64,000 nt of DNA from Candidatus Latescibacterota bacterium (GTDB lineage: Bacteria > Latescibacterota > UBA2968). This document shows, in pieces, positions 52,261 through 60,153 of the stretch. The notes under the pieces were generated by a model. It had not been told where the DNA came from. It did not search any database and saw only the letters and a program-made list of their open reading frames with translations. Positions within the stretch are counted from its first letter, which is position 1, and every line of letters begins with the position of its first letter. The position numbers were made by a program, and so were the translations under genes. Location: positions 1 to 64,000 of the forward strand of contig JAJEDY010000036.1 in assembly GCA_022821275.1 (NCBI GenBank), read 5' to 3'.

Positions 52261-53870
52261 CCATGATTCGCGTCGCGTTGTTCCTGTTCCTGATTTGCGC
52301 GCCCCATTCTATTGCCGCTGATACTATCCGTTTTACTGAAATAGCGGAGAAGGCGGGTATCCATTTTGTCCACAGTACCGGGGCAAAAGGTGGATGGCAC
52401 TATATCGAGACGATGGGTTCTGGCTGTGCGCTTTTCGACGCTGATGGCGATGGCGATCTGGATCTCTATCTGGTCAATGGCGCCAATCTGCCCGGACAAC
52501 CGGTTCAGGGTAGCAATGCGCTGTATCGCAATGATACGGATAAAACGATTCACTTGACTGATATTACTGAAGTTTCGGGTGCGCTCGGGCGAGGCTATGG
52601 CATGGGCTGCACCGTGGGCGACGCGGACAATGACGGCGATCTGGACCTGTACGTTACTGGCTATCCCGAAAATATTCTGTATGTGAACAATGGCGATGCT
52701 ACCTTCAAAGACGCTTCCCGGCAGGCGAATGTGACCGCAGGCGGATGGAGCGCGGGGGCGACTTTTTTCGATTTTGAGGCCGATGGCGATCTGGATCTCT
52801 ATGTGGTGCGCTATCTCACGTACGATCCCGCCCGCGAGCCGGTGTGTGAACGCAGTGGTGTGCGTACTTATTGCGCGCCGTACCGGTTTCGGGGTGCTCC
52901 CGATCTGCTCTATCAAAACAGCGGAAATGGCACATTTGAAGATATTTCTCAGCGGGCAGGAATCGCCGATCCCCGGGGCAAGGGTCTGGGCGTGCTCACG
53001 CTGGATTACGACCGGGATGGCGATACCGATCTCTATATCGCCAATGATACGACGCCCAATTTTCTCTATCGAAATGATGGCGATCGCTTTACTGAAGTCG
53101 GGCACAAAGCGGGTGTGAGCCTAAGTGCTTCGGGCCGTCCACAGGCCGGTATGGGCGTGGATGCTGGCGATGTGGATGGCGACGGGCGCACCGATCTTAT
53201 TGTTACCAATTTTTCCTATGAGTCAAATGCCTTTTATCACCATACAGAACAGGGTGTTTTTGCCGAGGCCAGTGCTCGTCTGGGGCTGACGGGACCGAGT
53301 ACGCTTCCTCTGGGCTTTGGCACACATTTCTTCGACGCGGATAGCGATGGCGATCTGGACCTTTTTGTCGCCAATGGTCATATTTTTTCCAATGTATCGG
53401 ATTTCTCTTCTGCCGAGTCCTACCCCCAGTCGGATCAGTTTTTCCGCAATACCGCAGGCGTTTTTGAAGACGTTTCCGAATCGGCGGGTTTTACATCGCC
53501 CGCTGTCAGCCGGGGTTCGGCGCTGGGCGATATAGATACCGACGGTGATCTGGACCTTATTGTGCTCGTCGCCGATGCCCGTCCGCATCTTTACAGGAAT
53601 GACACGCCAGCCCGTCAATGGATCATTGTCCAGATAGAGGGCGCGGATCGCAGTGCGATTGGTGCTCGCGTCACCCTTACTGCAGGTGGCCGTACCCAAT
53701 CGCGAGAGGTGCGAAGTCAATCCGGGTATCTATCTTCGGGAGATCCGCGTCTCCACTTCGGTCTGGGCGATGCCGAAGAGATTGATCGTCTGGATATCTG
53801 GTGGCCCTCTGGACGCACCCAAACTCTGAGCAATCTGTCTCCGAATCAGGTTCTGGTTATTGAGGAATAG
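52257..53870 (+). CDS. CRTAC1-like FG-GAP/VCBS and ASPIC/UnbV protein
   Basis: A 537-residue exported protein with signal peptide (1-20, ALFLFLICAPHSIAA). Repeats of the integrin-like FG-GAP type carry calcium loops of the form DADGDGDLDLYLVNG; I count six to eight. The last 120 residues match the ASPIC/UnbV domain (IGARVTLTAGGRTQSREVRS, DRLDIWWPSGRTQTLSNL). Proteins of this type are surface exposed and bind calcium, and their ligands are mostly unknown. The ATG overlaps the TPR gene stop by four bases (ATGA); another ATG six bases later is possible. It ends two bases from the stop of the convergent DUF6785-like gene. Confidence 0.88.
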   Translation: MTMIRVALFLFLICAPHSIAADTIRFTEIAEKAGIHFVHSTGAKGGWHYIETMGSGCALFDADGDGDLDLYLVNGANLPGQPVQGSNALYRNDTDKTIHLTDITEVSGALGRGYGMGCTVGDADNDGDLDLYVTGYPENILYVNNGDATFKDASRQANVTAGGWSAGATFFDFEADGDLDLYVVRYLTYDPAREPVCERSGVRTYCAPYRFRGAPDLLYQNSGNGTFEDISQRAGIADPRGKGLGVLTLDYDRDGDTDLYIANDTTPNFLYRNDGDRFTEVGHKAGVSLSASGRPQAGMGVDAGDVDGDGRTDLIVTNFSYESNAFYHHTEQGVFAEASARLGLTGPSTLPLGFGTHFFDADSDGDLDLFVANGHIFSNVSDFSSAESYPQSDQFFRNTAGVFEDVSESAGFTSPAVSRGSALGDIDTDGDLDLIVLVADARPHLYRNDTPARQWIIVQIEGADRSAIGARVTLTAGGRTQSREVRSQSGYLSSGDPRLHFGLGDAEEIDRLDIWWPSGRTQTLSNLSPNQVLVIEE

Positions 53871-53872
53871 GC

Positions 53873-55840
53873 TTACCATCCGTGTACAAAGTGTCCACTT
53901 CCGGGAAACCAGATCGCATCCACGACACTCGACGCGCCCACGCCCAACAGGTATCCCACTACTATTCCATAGGAAAATGGCATTGATCGCCGGTAGAGCA
54001 CTACGCCTCCAAATTTGAGGGTCAGTGCCTTGATGAGCCATACGACAAAAATAGCGAATCCGTACGTATGACTCGGGAAGGCGAGTCCCACCGGGTGAAT
54101 CGGCCAGGAAGCGAACTGGGTATTCAGAAATGTCAGCAGCCCTGCTTCTCCGATTCCGAACAGCCAGACCAGCAGTTTCTGAAAGTCAAAATATGTGGGT
54201 TCCGTCCCTTCAATTATGCCTACCTGTCCCAGCATTACGGTCCAATCGTACATATAGGCCGCGTTTAGACCGCCTTCCGTATAACACAAATAAAGCTGGG
54301 CACCACAGGCTATGGCATAGGCTCCAAGCAGAGAGATGGGCAGAGCACATACGACCAGAAAACGGCGTTTCAGGGCTTGTTGCAATAGCCGAAAAAAATG
54401 TGGAATAGCCGGTATCGACAGCATCCGTCCCGAATGCGCGGCCAAGCCGCCGCGGTTTAACACCATTATCCCCGTCAGGTCGGGGGGGGAAAAATTGGCT
54501 GTTCCCAGAAGCGTCTTTAGTATCGGTCCACCTTTCTGTCCCTGGGGAGAAAGAAATACGAATCCCGTGGCTGCCGCGTATTTGGTCACGCCAAAGTAGA
54601 TCACGAAAAACAGTGAAAGCTGGAGCAGAGCCACCACGGGTCGCATGTCCAGAGATACCATCCAGCCTGTGAGAAATGCAAATGCCGCGCTGAATCCCAG
54701 CCAGGCTGTGCGGTAGGTCACGGGCGTTCCATCGTCTTTGCTCCGGTCGTCTGATAATGCCTTTTGCAGGGTTTCTTTCAGGTGTCCGCGGGCTACCCAG
54801 ACCGACCAGATTACGAGAAATACCAGTGCGCCGTGTGCCTCCAGCATCCGAATTTCTCCCGAGGTTGCCGCCTGTCCCTGCATGCCCACTGTAAATCCGG
54901 TTCGATCCATCAGTGCTTGTTTGAAAATATTGAGGACAAAAAAGGTCCAGACGCTCAGCAGTATATTTAGCGGACACAGGTAAGCCAGTCCCATCAAAAG
55001 GGGCTGAACCCTCAGATATAAGGTCGGAAAATCGCGTCCGATATGCACGGCTTTGGTCAAATAGTGGTCGTAGATCCCAATGCGCGGAATTGTGAGAATA
55101 AAATACCCGGCAATATTCCAGAAAATTACACCGGCTGTACACGCAAAACCCATCCAGAAAACGGGTGTTCGGAATACGATGGGCAATCGGTGTGAGGGTT
55201 CTTCCCGGAGCAGTTCCAGGGGCATTGTCGCCAGGGGAAATGTCAGCCGTTCCCGTTCCACCCATTGTTTGTAAAACAACACACTTGCAAAAAAGCCAGC
55301 CATTACCAGTGCCACGGTTCCGGCAAACCACCAGAACAGCGGGGTTAGCCAGTTGCGCCATGGAATAGATTCCTCTGATCCCAGTCCTACGTACAGCTTT
55401 TCTACCACCATATCTCCTGGCTCAAAAAACAGCCAGCGGGGCATATAGGCTCCCACGACCTCCCAAAATCGGTTTTCCGGTGAAGAAAAAGCGGATGGTG
55501 CTGAAATATCCGTAATCAAGTACCCGGCCCAGCCCACTGCCGGTGCGGTACCCACCATCCAGACCATTCCAAAAATCACCATCACTTCTGTGCGCGACAG
55601 GGCAAAGCGAGGTAAAATGAGCTTTAAAACTGTGTTGATTCCCACCCACAATACCAGTGGTAGCAACGCGGTAACGGGCACGAAGCTTTTCATCAGATTT
55701 CGCCCGAAGTAGGTCGCGTACAAACACATGCCTGCAATTGTGATCAGCCCCAGTACAAAAGCCCGGATGGTGAGCGATTCAGATGCTGTTGATGCTTTTC
55801 TTTCAGGTTCCGGTGCCGAAGCCATGTTCGCAAACCCCAT
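53873..55840 (-). CDS. DUF6785-like polytopic membrane protein
   Basis: A 655-residue membrane protein with 12 to 14 hydrophobic segments. GLITIAGMCLYATYFGRNLM is the first, and there are further helices at about 55, 80, 195, 250 and 300. Conserved-looking blocks are FYKQWVERERLTFPLATMPL (about 190), YVLFLSPQGQKGGPILKTL near 440, and FASWPIHPVGLAFPSHTYGF near 580. The pattern matches the DUF6785/DUF6784 proteins, which look like relatives of oligopeptide (OPT) transporters. No function is proven. It is the last gene of a tight four-gene run; its ATG lies three bases after the stop of the UnbV lipoprotein gene. Confidence 0.78.
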   Translation of the reverse strand: MGFANMASAPEPERKASTASESLTIRAFVLGLITIAGMCLYATYFGRNLMKSFVPVTALLPLVLWVGINTVLKLILPRFALSRTEVMVIFGMVWMVGTAPAVGWAGYLITDISAPSAFSSPENRFWEVVGAYMPRWLFFEPGDMVVEKLYVGLGSEESIPWRNWLTPLFWWFAGTVALVMAGFFASVLFYKQWVERERLTFPLATMPLELLREEPSHRLPIVFRTPVFWMGFACTAGVIFWNIAGYFILTIPRIGIYDHYLTKAVHIGRDFPTLYLRVQPLLMGLAYLCPLNILLSVWTFFVLNIFKQALMDRTGFTVGMQGQAATSGEIRMLEAHGALVFLVIWSVWVARGHLKETLQKALSDDRSKDDGTPVTYRTAWLGFSAAFAFLTGWMVSLDMRPVVALLQLSLFFVIYFGVTKYAAATGFVFLSPQGQKGGPILKTLLGTANFSPPDLTGIMVLNRGGLAAHSGRMLSIPAIPHFFRLLQQALKRRFLVVCALPISLLGAYAIACGAQLYLCYTEGGLNAAYMYDWTVMLGQVGIIEGTEPTYFDFQKLLVWLFGIGEAGLLTFLNTQFASWPIHPVGLAFPSHTYGFAIFVVWLIKALTLKFGGVVLYRRSMPFSYGIVVGYLLGVGASSVVDAIWFPGSGHFVHGW

Positions 55841-55843
55841 CTC

Positions 55844-58216
55844 TCAGGGCATGGGTTCTGTAATATTCACAATTTGTCCCGCAGACAGGTTCTCTACGAC
55901 CTGCACTGTTCCGCTGGGCCAGATCACTTCCAGTCGCGTTGCGCGATCGGCATCTCTCAGGCCAAAGTGGATCGCATAGGGGTCGGTTGACCCGAATCCA
56001 ACGCTTCCGAGCACCTCCCGGAACAGGATGCGGTTTCCGACTGTCAGGCGCAATTTTGCGCCCACGCCAAAACGATTGCTTTGCCGTCCCTGAAATGTGA
56101 CCTGTAGCCAGCGGTTCTGATTTTTCGACTCGTTGCGGTATAGCGCGTTTTCGAATAAGTCTCCGTGGTACCATCCGCCTTGTGGTGCGTACACATCGAG
56201 GTCGCCATCCGCGTCGTAATCGGCAAATGTGATGCCGTGTCCTTTGCCCAGGTGTCCCATTCCCACGTATTCGGTCAGGTCGGTAAATGTCCCGTTCCCG
56301 TTATTGCGATAAAATCGGTTTGGCTCCAGGCGTCCCAGGTCCGGATCGCCTGTCCCGAAGTACACGTCCAGGTACCCGTCGTTATCTATGTCTCCCACAT
56401 TGCCGCCCATTACGCCGTGGGCATAGATGAATCCCGCTTCGTAGGAGACATCTGTGAAGCGCCAGCCTTCGGCCTGGCCCTCGTTGCGGTATAGCTTGGG
56501 CGTTGGATAGGCCGGGTCGGTGGGCGCGGTATAGCCGACCTGTTGTCCCTCTAAGCTCTCTTTGAATCCGGCAAGGCAGGTGGTCAGGATGTCCAGGTCG
56601 CCGTCGTTGTCGTAGTCGAAGAAAAACGATACGTAGCCTTGAAGTGTGCCGCTTCCGGCGACGTTGGAAACCCGTGCGACATCTACAAAGGTGCCGTCGC
56701 CGCGATTTCGATACAGGGCATTGGGCGTCTCGAAGCCGGTTACAAAGATGTCCAGGTCGCCGTCTAAATCGTAATCGCCGAAGGCTGCACCTATCGTGCC
56801 CAGGTCAAAATGAAGGCCCGCTTTGTCTGTGGTTTCGACAAAGTTTCCATTGTTGCGATAGTGCGCGTTTGAGGATCCGTCTCCGGCAATGCCATTTGCT
56901 ATAAATAAATCCAGATCGCCATCGTTATCCGTATCGCCCCACAGGGAGACAAATCCCGATCCCCCGTCGTTTGTGCCCGAAGTTGTGGATACATCGGTAA
57001 ATTGGCCCCCGTCATTTCGGTAGAGTGCGTTTGGTCCGGGTCCGGACCACCCGCTGCGGGCGATATAGAGGTCCAGGTCGCCATCGTTGTCGTAATCGAC
57101 GAGATTTCCCGAAAACCCCGAATCGACGTCTTTCAGGCCGATCTGGTTGCTGATATCCACAAATCGCGTTTCGTCGTTGCGGTAAAACGCGAGGTACGTG
57201 TCGCATCCCTGCGCCAGCAGGTCCAGGTCGCCATCGCCGTCGATATCTCCCCAGGCACTCGGTCCGGCTCCGTCCAATTTGGCTACGCCCAGGTCGCGCG
57301 CCACATCTGTAAAGCGCACGGGCAGGGGTGTGTCTATAGATTCGGGGCGCTGGTCAAAGCGATAATAAGACCACAACGACCAGGGATAACCGCCGAGTTT
57401 GTCATAGGCTTGTTTCAAATTCCACTGGGTGCGCAAAAACCATTCGTCTGTTTCCGGCAGGGCGCGCAGCAGATTTAAGAATGTTTCGGCTGATTTTCGA
57501 TACTGTCCCGCGCGGTAATAGGCCACGCCGATCCGATCCGGTATGCGCAGGTCCAGCCGATCCTTTTGCATCTGCATCGCCACTTTCAAGCGTTCAATTG
57601 CCGCTTCGTAATCCCCCATTCTCAGAAGGGCGAGGCCGGCCAGATAGCGTGCTTCTGCATCGTTTACGGCGTTATCGGATAATTTGTCGGCGTGGTGAAA
57701 TGCGCGTTCCAGCAAGATGCGAGAATCGTTCAGGGGCATGATTTGTCCGCTGCTTCCCATTTTCTGATTTTCAAACCAGATGGTTTCCCCGCCCAGCAGC
57801 CAGGTGACGTATTCTTTTCGCACGTCCAGCATCAGGGGTTGTCCCGCGAGCGCTGCTTCAAATTGCGCTGCTGCGCGGGCGGGTTCCCGCTGTGAACGGT
57901 AAAGCCGCGCAAGCCATGTTCGCGCTTCGACCTCATCCGGATTGCGGGCTACTGCCTGCTCAAACGCGGCTATTGCTTCGGGGCGGTTTTGAATTGCGAG
58001 TACTTTGCCCAGGTGGAGATGGGCCGCGCTTTGCGTCGAGTCGATGTGAATACACCGGCGAAATTCCGCTTCAGCCGCTTCGTACTGCGCTCGCCGCATG
58101 CTTTCTATTCCCTGCTGGAGATGCGTGGCATAATCCATCCGCATGCCCGGCGAAATCTCCCTTTGTTCACCGCATCCTATTGACAGGACAATCAGTAGCA
58201 GAAGGAGTACCATCAT
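55844..58216 (-). CDS. TPR-FG-GAP-ASPIC/UnbV lipoprotein
   Basis: A 790-residue protein. The N-terminus (MMVLLLLLIVLSIGC) is a short hydrophobic segment with a cysteine at 15, so a lipoprotein is likely, although the lipobox is not ideal. Residues 30-290 hold five to six TPR units. Residues 310-680 carry about seven FG-GAP/VCBS calcium loops (GDIDGDGDLDLLAQG, DYDNDGDLDLYIARS). The final 100 residues are an ASPIC/UnbV domain (VGAKLRLTVGNRILFREVLG, LEVIWPSGTVQVVENL). It begins one base after the ABC ATPase stop and ends three bases before the DUF6785 start. An ATG at 58234, inside the ATPase gene, is an alternative. Confidence 0.85.
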   Translation of the reverse strand: MMVLLLLLIVLSIGCGEQREISPGMRMDYATHLQQGIESMRRAQYEAAEAEFRRCIHIDSTQSAAHLHLGKVLAIQNRPEAIAAFEQAVARNPDEVEARTWLARLYRSQREPARAAAQFEAALAGQPLMLDVRKEYVTWLLGGETIWFENQKMGSSGQIMPLNDSRILLERAFHHADKLSDNAVNDAEARYLAGLALLRMGDYEAAIERLKVAMQMQKDRLDLRIPDRIGVAYYRAGQYRKSAETFLNLLRALPETDEWFLRTQWNLKQAYDKLGGYPWSLWSYYRFDQRPESIDTPLPVRFTDVARDLGVAKLDGAGPSAWGDIDGDGDLDLLAQGCDTYLAFYRNDETRFVDISNQIGLKDVDSGFSGNLVDYDNDGDLDLYIARSGWSGPGPNALYRNDGGQFTDVSTTSGTNDGGSGFVSLWGDTDNDGDLDLFIANGIAGDGSSNAHYRNNGNFVETTDKAGLHFDLGTIGAAFGDYDLDGDLDIFVTGFETPNALYRNRGDGTFVDVARVSNVAGSGTLQGYVSFFFDYDNDGDLDILTTCLAGFKESLEGQQVGYTAPTDPAYPTPKLYRNEGQAEGWRFTDVSYEAGFIYAHGVMGGNVGDIDNDGYLDVYFGTGDPDLGRLEPNRFYRNNGNGTFTDLTEYVGMGHLGKGHGITFADYDADGDLDVYAPQGGWYHGDLFENALYRNESKNQNRWLQVTFQGRQSNRFGVGAKLRLTVGNRILFREVLGSVGFGSTDPYAIHFGLRDADRATRLEVIWPSGTVQVVENLSAGQIVNITEPMP

Positions 58217-58217
58217 G

Positions 58218-58868
58218 TCAGACCACCCGTCCATCTGCGAGTTTTATCTGGCGGTCTGCTCGATTTGCCAGATCCAGGTTGTGCGTGGATAGCACGATTG
58301 TCAATTTCATATCCCGCAATAATGCCACGATCTCATTCCCCTGTTTTGAATCCAGGTTGCCAGTTGGTTCGTCTGCGAGCAAGATCTCGGGGTTGTTTAC
58401 GAGTGCGCGTGCAATGGCTACCCGTTGCTGTTCACCCCCCGATAGTTCGCGGGGCAGGTGATCTGAGCGGTCTTGCAAACCCACGCGCGCCAGCAAATCT
58501 CTTACCCGGTTGCGTTGATGCAGTGCGCGGGAAAAGAGGAGGGGGAGTGCCACGTTTTCTTCGACGGTCAATGTGGGTACCAGGCAATAGTCTTGAAATA
58601 CGAATCCCACATGTTGCCGACGCATAATTTCCAGGTCTTTGCCGCGCAAAGCGTGCACATTTCGACCCAGTAATTTCAAAAGGCCCGATGTGGGGCGGTC
58701 CAGACACCCTATAAGGTTCAACAGGGTTGTTTTTCCCGCGCCCGACGCGCCTGTGATGGCTACAAATTCGCCGGGTTCTATAACCAGATCTACACCGAAT
58801 AACGCTGCGATTTCTTCGGCTGAACGGCGGTATATTCGCGTGAGTCCCCGTGCGAGAATAGCCGACAT
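58218..58868 (-). CDS. ABC transporter ATPase, LolD/MacB family
   Basis: A 216-residue ATPase. Walker A is TGASGAGKTTLL (39-50), the signature is LSGGEQQR (142-149), Walker B is ILLADEPTGNLD (162-173), and the switch histidine is in LSTHN. This set is typical of the LolD/MacB group, which works with FtsX-like permeases in lipoprotein sorting or peptide and macrolide export. The ATG lies one base after the permease stop. The N-terminal extension from an earlier ATG overlaps the permease and has no similarity, so I excluded it. Downstream it abuts a UnbV lipoprotein, a candidate substrate of the exporter. Confidence 0.92.
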   Translation of the reverse strand: MSAILARGLTRIYRRSAEEIAALFGVDLVIEPGEFVAITGASGAGKTTLLNLIGCLDRPTSGLLKLLGRNVHALRGKDLEIMRRQHVGFVFQDYCLVPTLTVEENVALPLLFSRALHQRNRVRDLLARVGLQDRSDHLPRELSGGEQQRVAIARALVNNPEILLADEPTGNLDSKQGNEIVALLRDMKLTIVLSTHNLDLANRADRQIKLADGRVV

Positions 58869-58869
58869 T

Positions 58870-60081
58870 TCAGCGCATCCACTCAATGGGATGCAGGCGG
58901 GAAGCCCGCCACCCCGGTATGATTCCAGCCAGTATGCCCATGCCTGCTGCCATTGCAATCCCGCCGATTAGTAGTAGGCCATCAATTTGCACCAGTACGC
59001 CTGCGGGGACAAATGGGAGAATCGCGCGTACGGCTTCAGATGCCATACGGCTGCCCAGGACCGCGATTCCGCCACCGGCGATTCCGCCTGCGGTGCAGAT
59101 TGTAAACGCCTCTGCACAGATCAATGCAAATACATCGCCCCGAGATGCTCCAATTGCTCGCATTACGCCGATTTCTCGAGTCCGTTCAAAGACTGCGATT
59201 AGCATGGTATTCATTACGCCGAGTACCGCAATTGCCACGGCTACGATGGCGACTGTTCCGATGAAAAACCGCGCTGTGCCCAGGAGGTCGAGAAGGGTCC
59301 GCTGAACCTGCGCCATGGTGATGACCTGTACCGAGGGTATTTCGAATACGCGTGCCGAAAATTCGTCTATTCTGGACAGGTCTTTTAATTTTACGCCGAT
59401 GCCTGTGAGTTTCTCCTGTTTGTCGAAGAGGCGTTGCGCTACCCCAAGCGGTACGAAGATGGTGCCGTCGTCCTGTGTTCCGCTGCGGTCAAAAATCCCG
59501 CGTACGCGGAATGTTTGTCCCAGTCCTTTGAGCGGAAAATCGTCTCCGATGTTTTTCCGATAGTATGCCGCTACGCTGTATCCCAGAATTACCTCGTCGG
59601 CCGCACCTTCGCCGAACCACTCGCCTCGCTGGAAGGTCAGCCAGGGTTTCATTTCCAGAAAGCTGTTTTCTATTCCCGTTACCAGGGAAAATCCCTCCCG
59701 GTGTACGGAAAGCGATCCGAGGAATAACCGCGTCGTGATCGCCACATCGGCGTCTCGAAGAATTTCCCGGTGGATGGCTTCATCCATGTACATCGGGATT
59801 ACCCCGCCTTGCATCAGCAGGGTTGCCGCTTCGTAGGGACATCCTTTTGAGGTGACCAGGATGTGATACCCCAGGCGGTCAATGCTTTGGATGAGGGATG
59901 TGCGGTATCCGATTCCCAGGCCCAGGAGGCTGACCAGGACGCATACGGATAGGGCCACGCCGCTTATGGTTAGAGCGCTTCGCGTGCGGTGTCGCCGCAG
60001 TTCTTTGAGGACGACGCTTATAAATTGAAAAATGACCAAATTTTTACCTTTTTGCGATAGTTTTTGCGTGACGTCTGCCAT
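58870..60081 (-). CDS. MacB/FtsX-type ABC permease
   Basis: A 403-residue permease. One membrane helix lies near residues 37-57 (ALTISGVALSVCVLVSLLGL), a large extracytoplasmic MacB_PCD-like domain follows (60-255), and three helices complete the FtsX domain (FFIGTVAIVAVAIAVLGVMN near 275-294, EAFTICTAGGIAGGGIAVLG near 325 and another near 370). MNTMLIAVFERTREIGVMRA is the FtsX family signature. It is first in a four-gene run with an ATPase, a UnbV lipoprotein and a DUF6785 protein. The -10 box lies six bases before the ATG, so the mRNA may be leaderless, and no ribosome-binding site is visible. Confidence 0.9.
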   Translation of the reverse strand: MADVTQKLSQKGKNLVIFQFISVVLKELRRHRTRSALTISGVALSVCVLVSLLGLGIGYRTSLIQSIDRLGYHILVTSKGCPYEAATLLMQGGVIPMYMDEAIHREILRDADVAITTRLFLGSLSVHREGFSLVTGIENSFLEMKPWLTFQRGEWFGEGAADEVILGYSVAAYYRKNIGDDFPLKGLGQTFRVRGIFDRSGTQDDGTIFVPLGVAQRLFDKQEKLTGIGVKLKDLSRIDEFSARVFEIPSVQVITMAQVQRTLLDLLGTARFFIGTVAIVAVAIAVLGVMNTMLIAVFERTREIGVMRAIGASRGDVFALICAEAFTICTAGGIAGGGIAVLGSRMASEAVRAILPFVPAGVLVQIDGLLLIGGIAMAAGMGILAGIIPGWRASRLHPIEWMR

Positions 60082-60086
60082 AAGAG

Positions 60087-60115
60087 ATGATATTTTGTTT
60101 GGTGGATAAAATCAA
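60087..60115 (-). promoter_or_regulatory. Candidate sigma-70 promoter giving a leaderless transcript
   Basis: On the minus strand, TTGATT (60110-60115) and TATCAT (60087-60092, five of six matches) are 17 bases apart. Transcription would begin at or next to the permease ATG (60081), leaving no room for a ribosome-binding site, and none is seen. Confidence 0.45.
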
Positions 60116-60153
60116 GGGATTCTCCCATCCGTTTTCTCTGAGGGGAAATGCCG

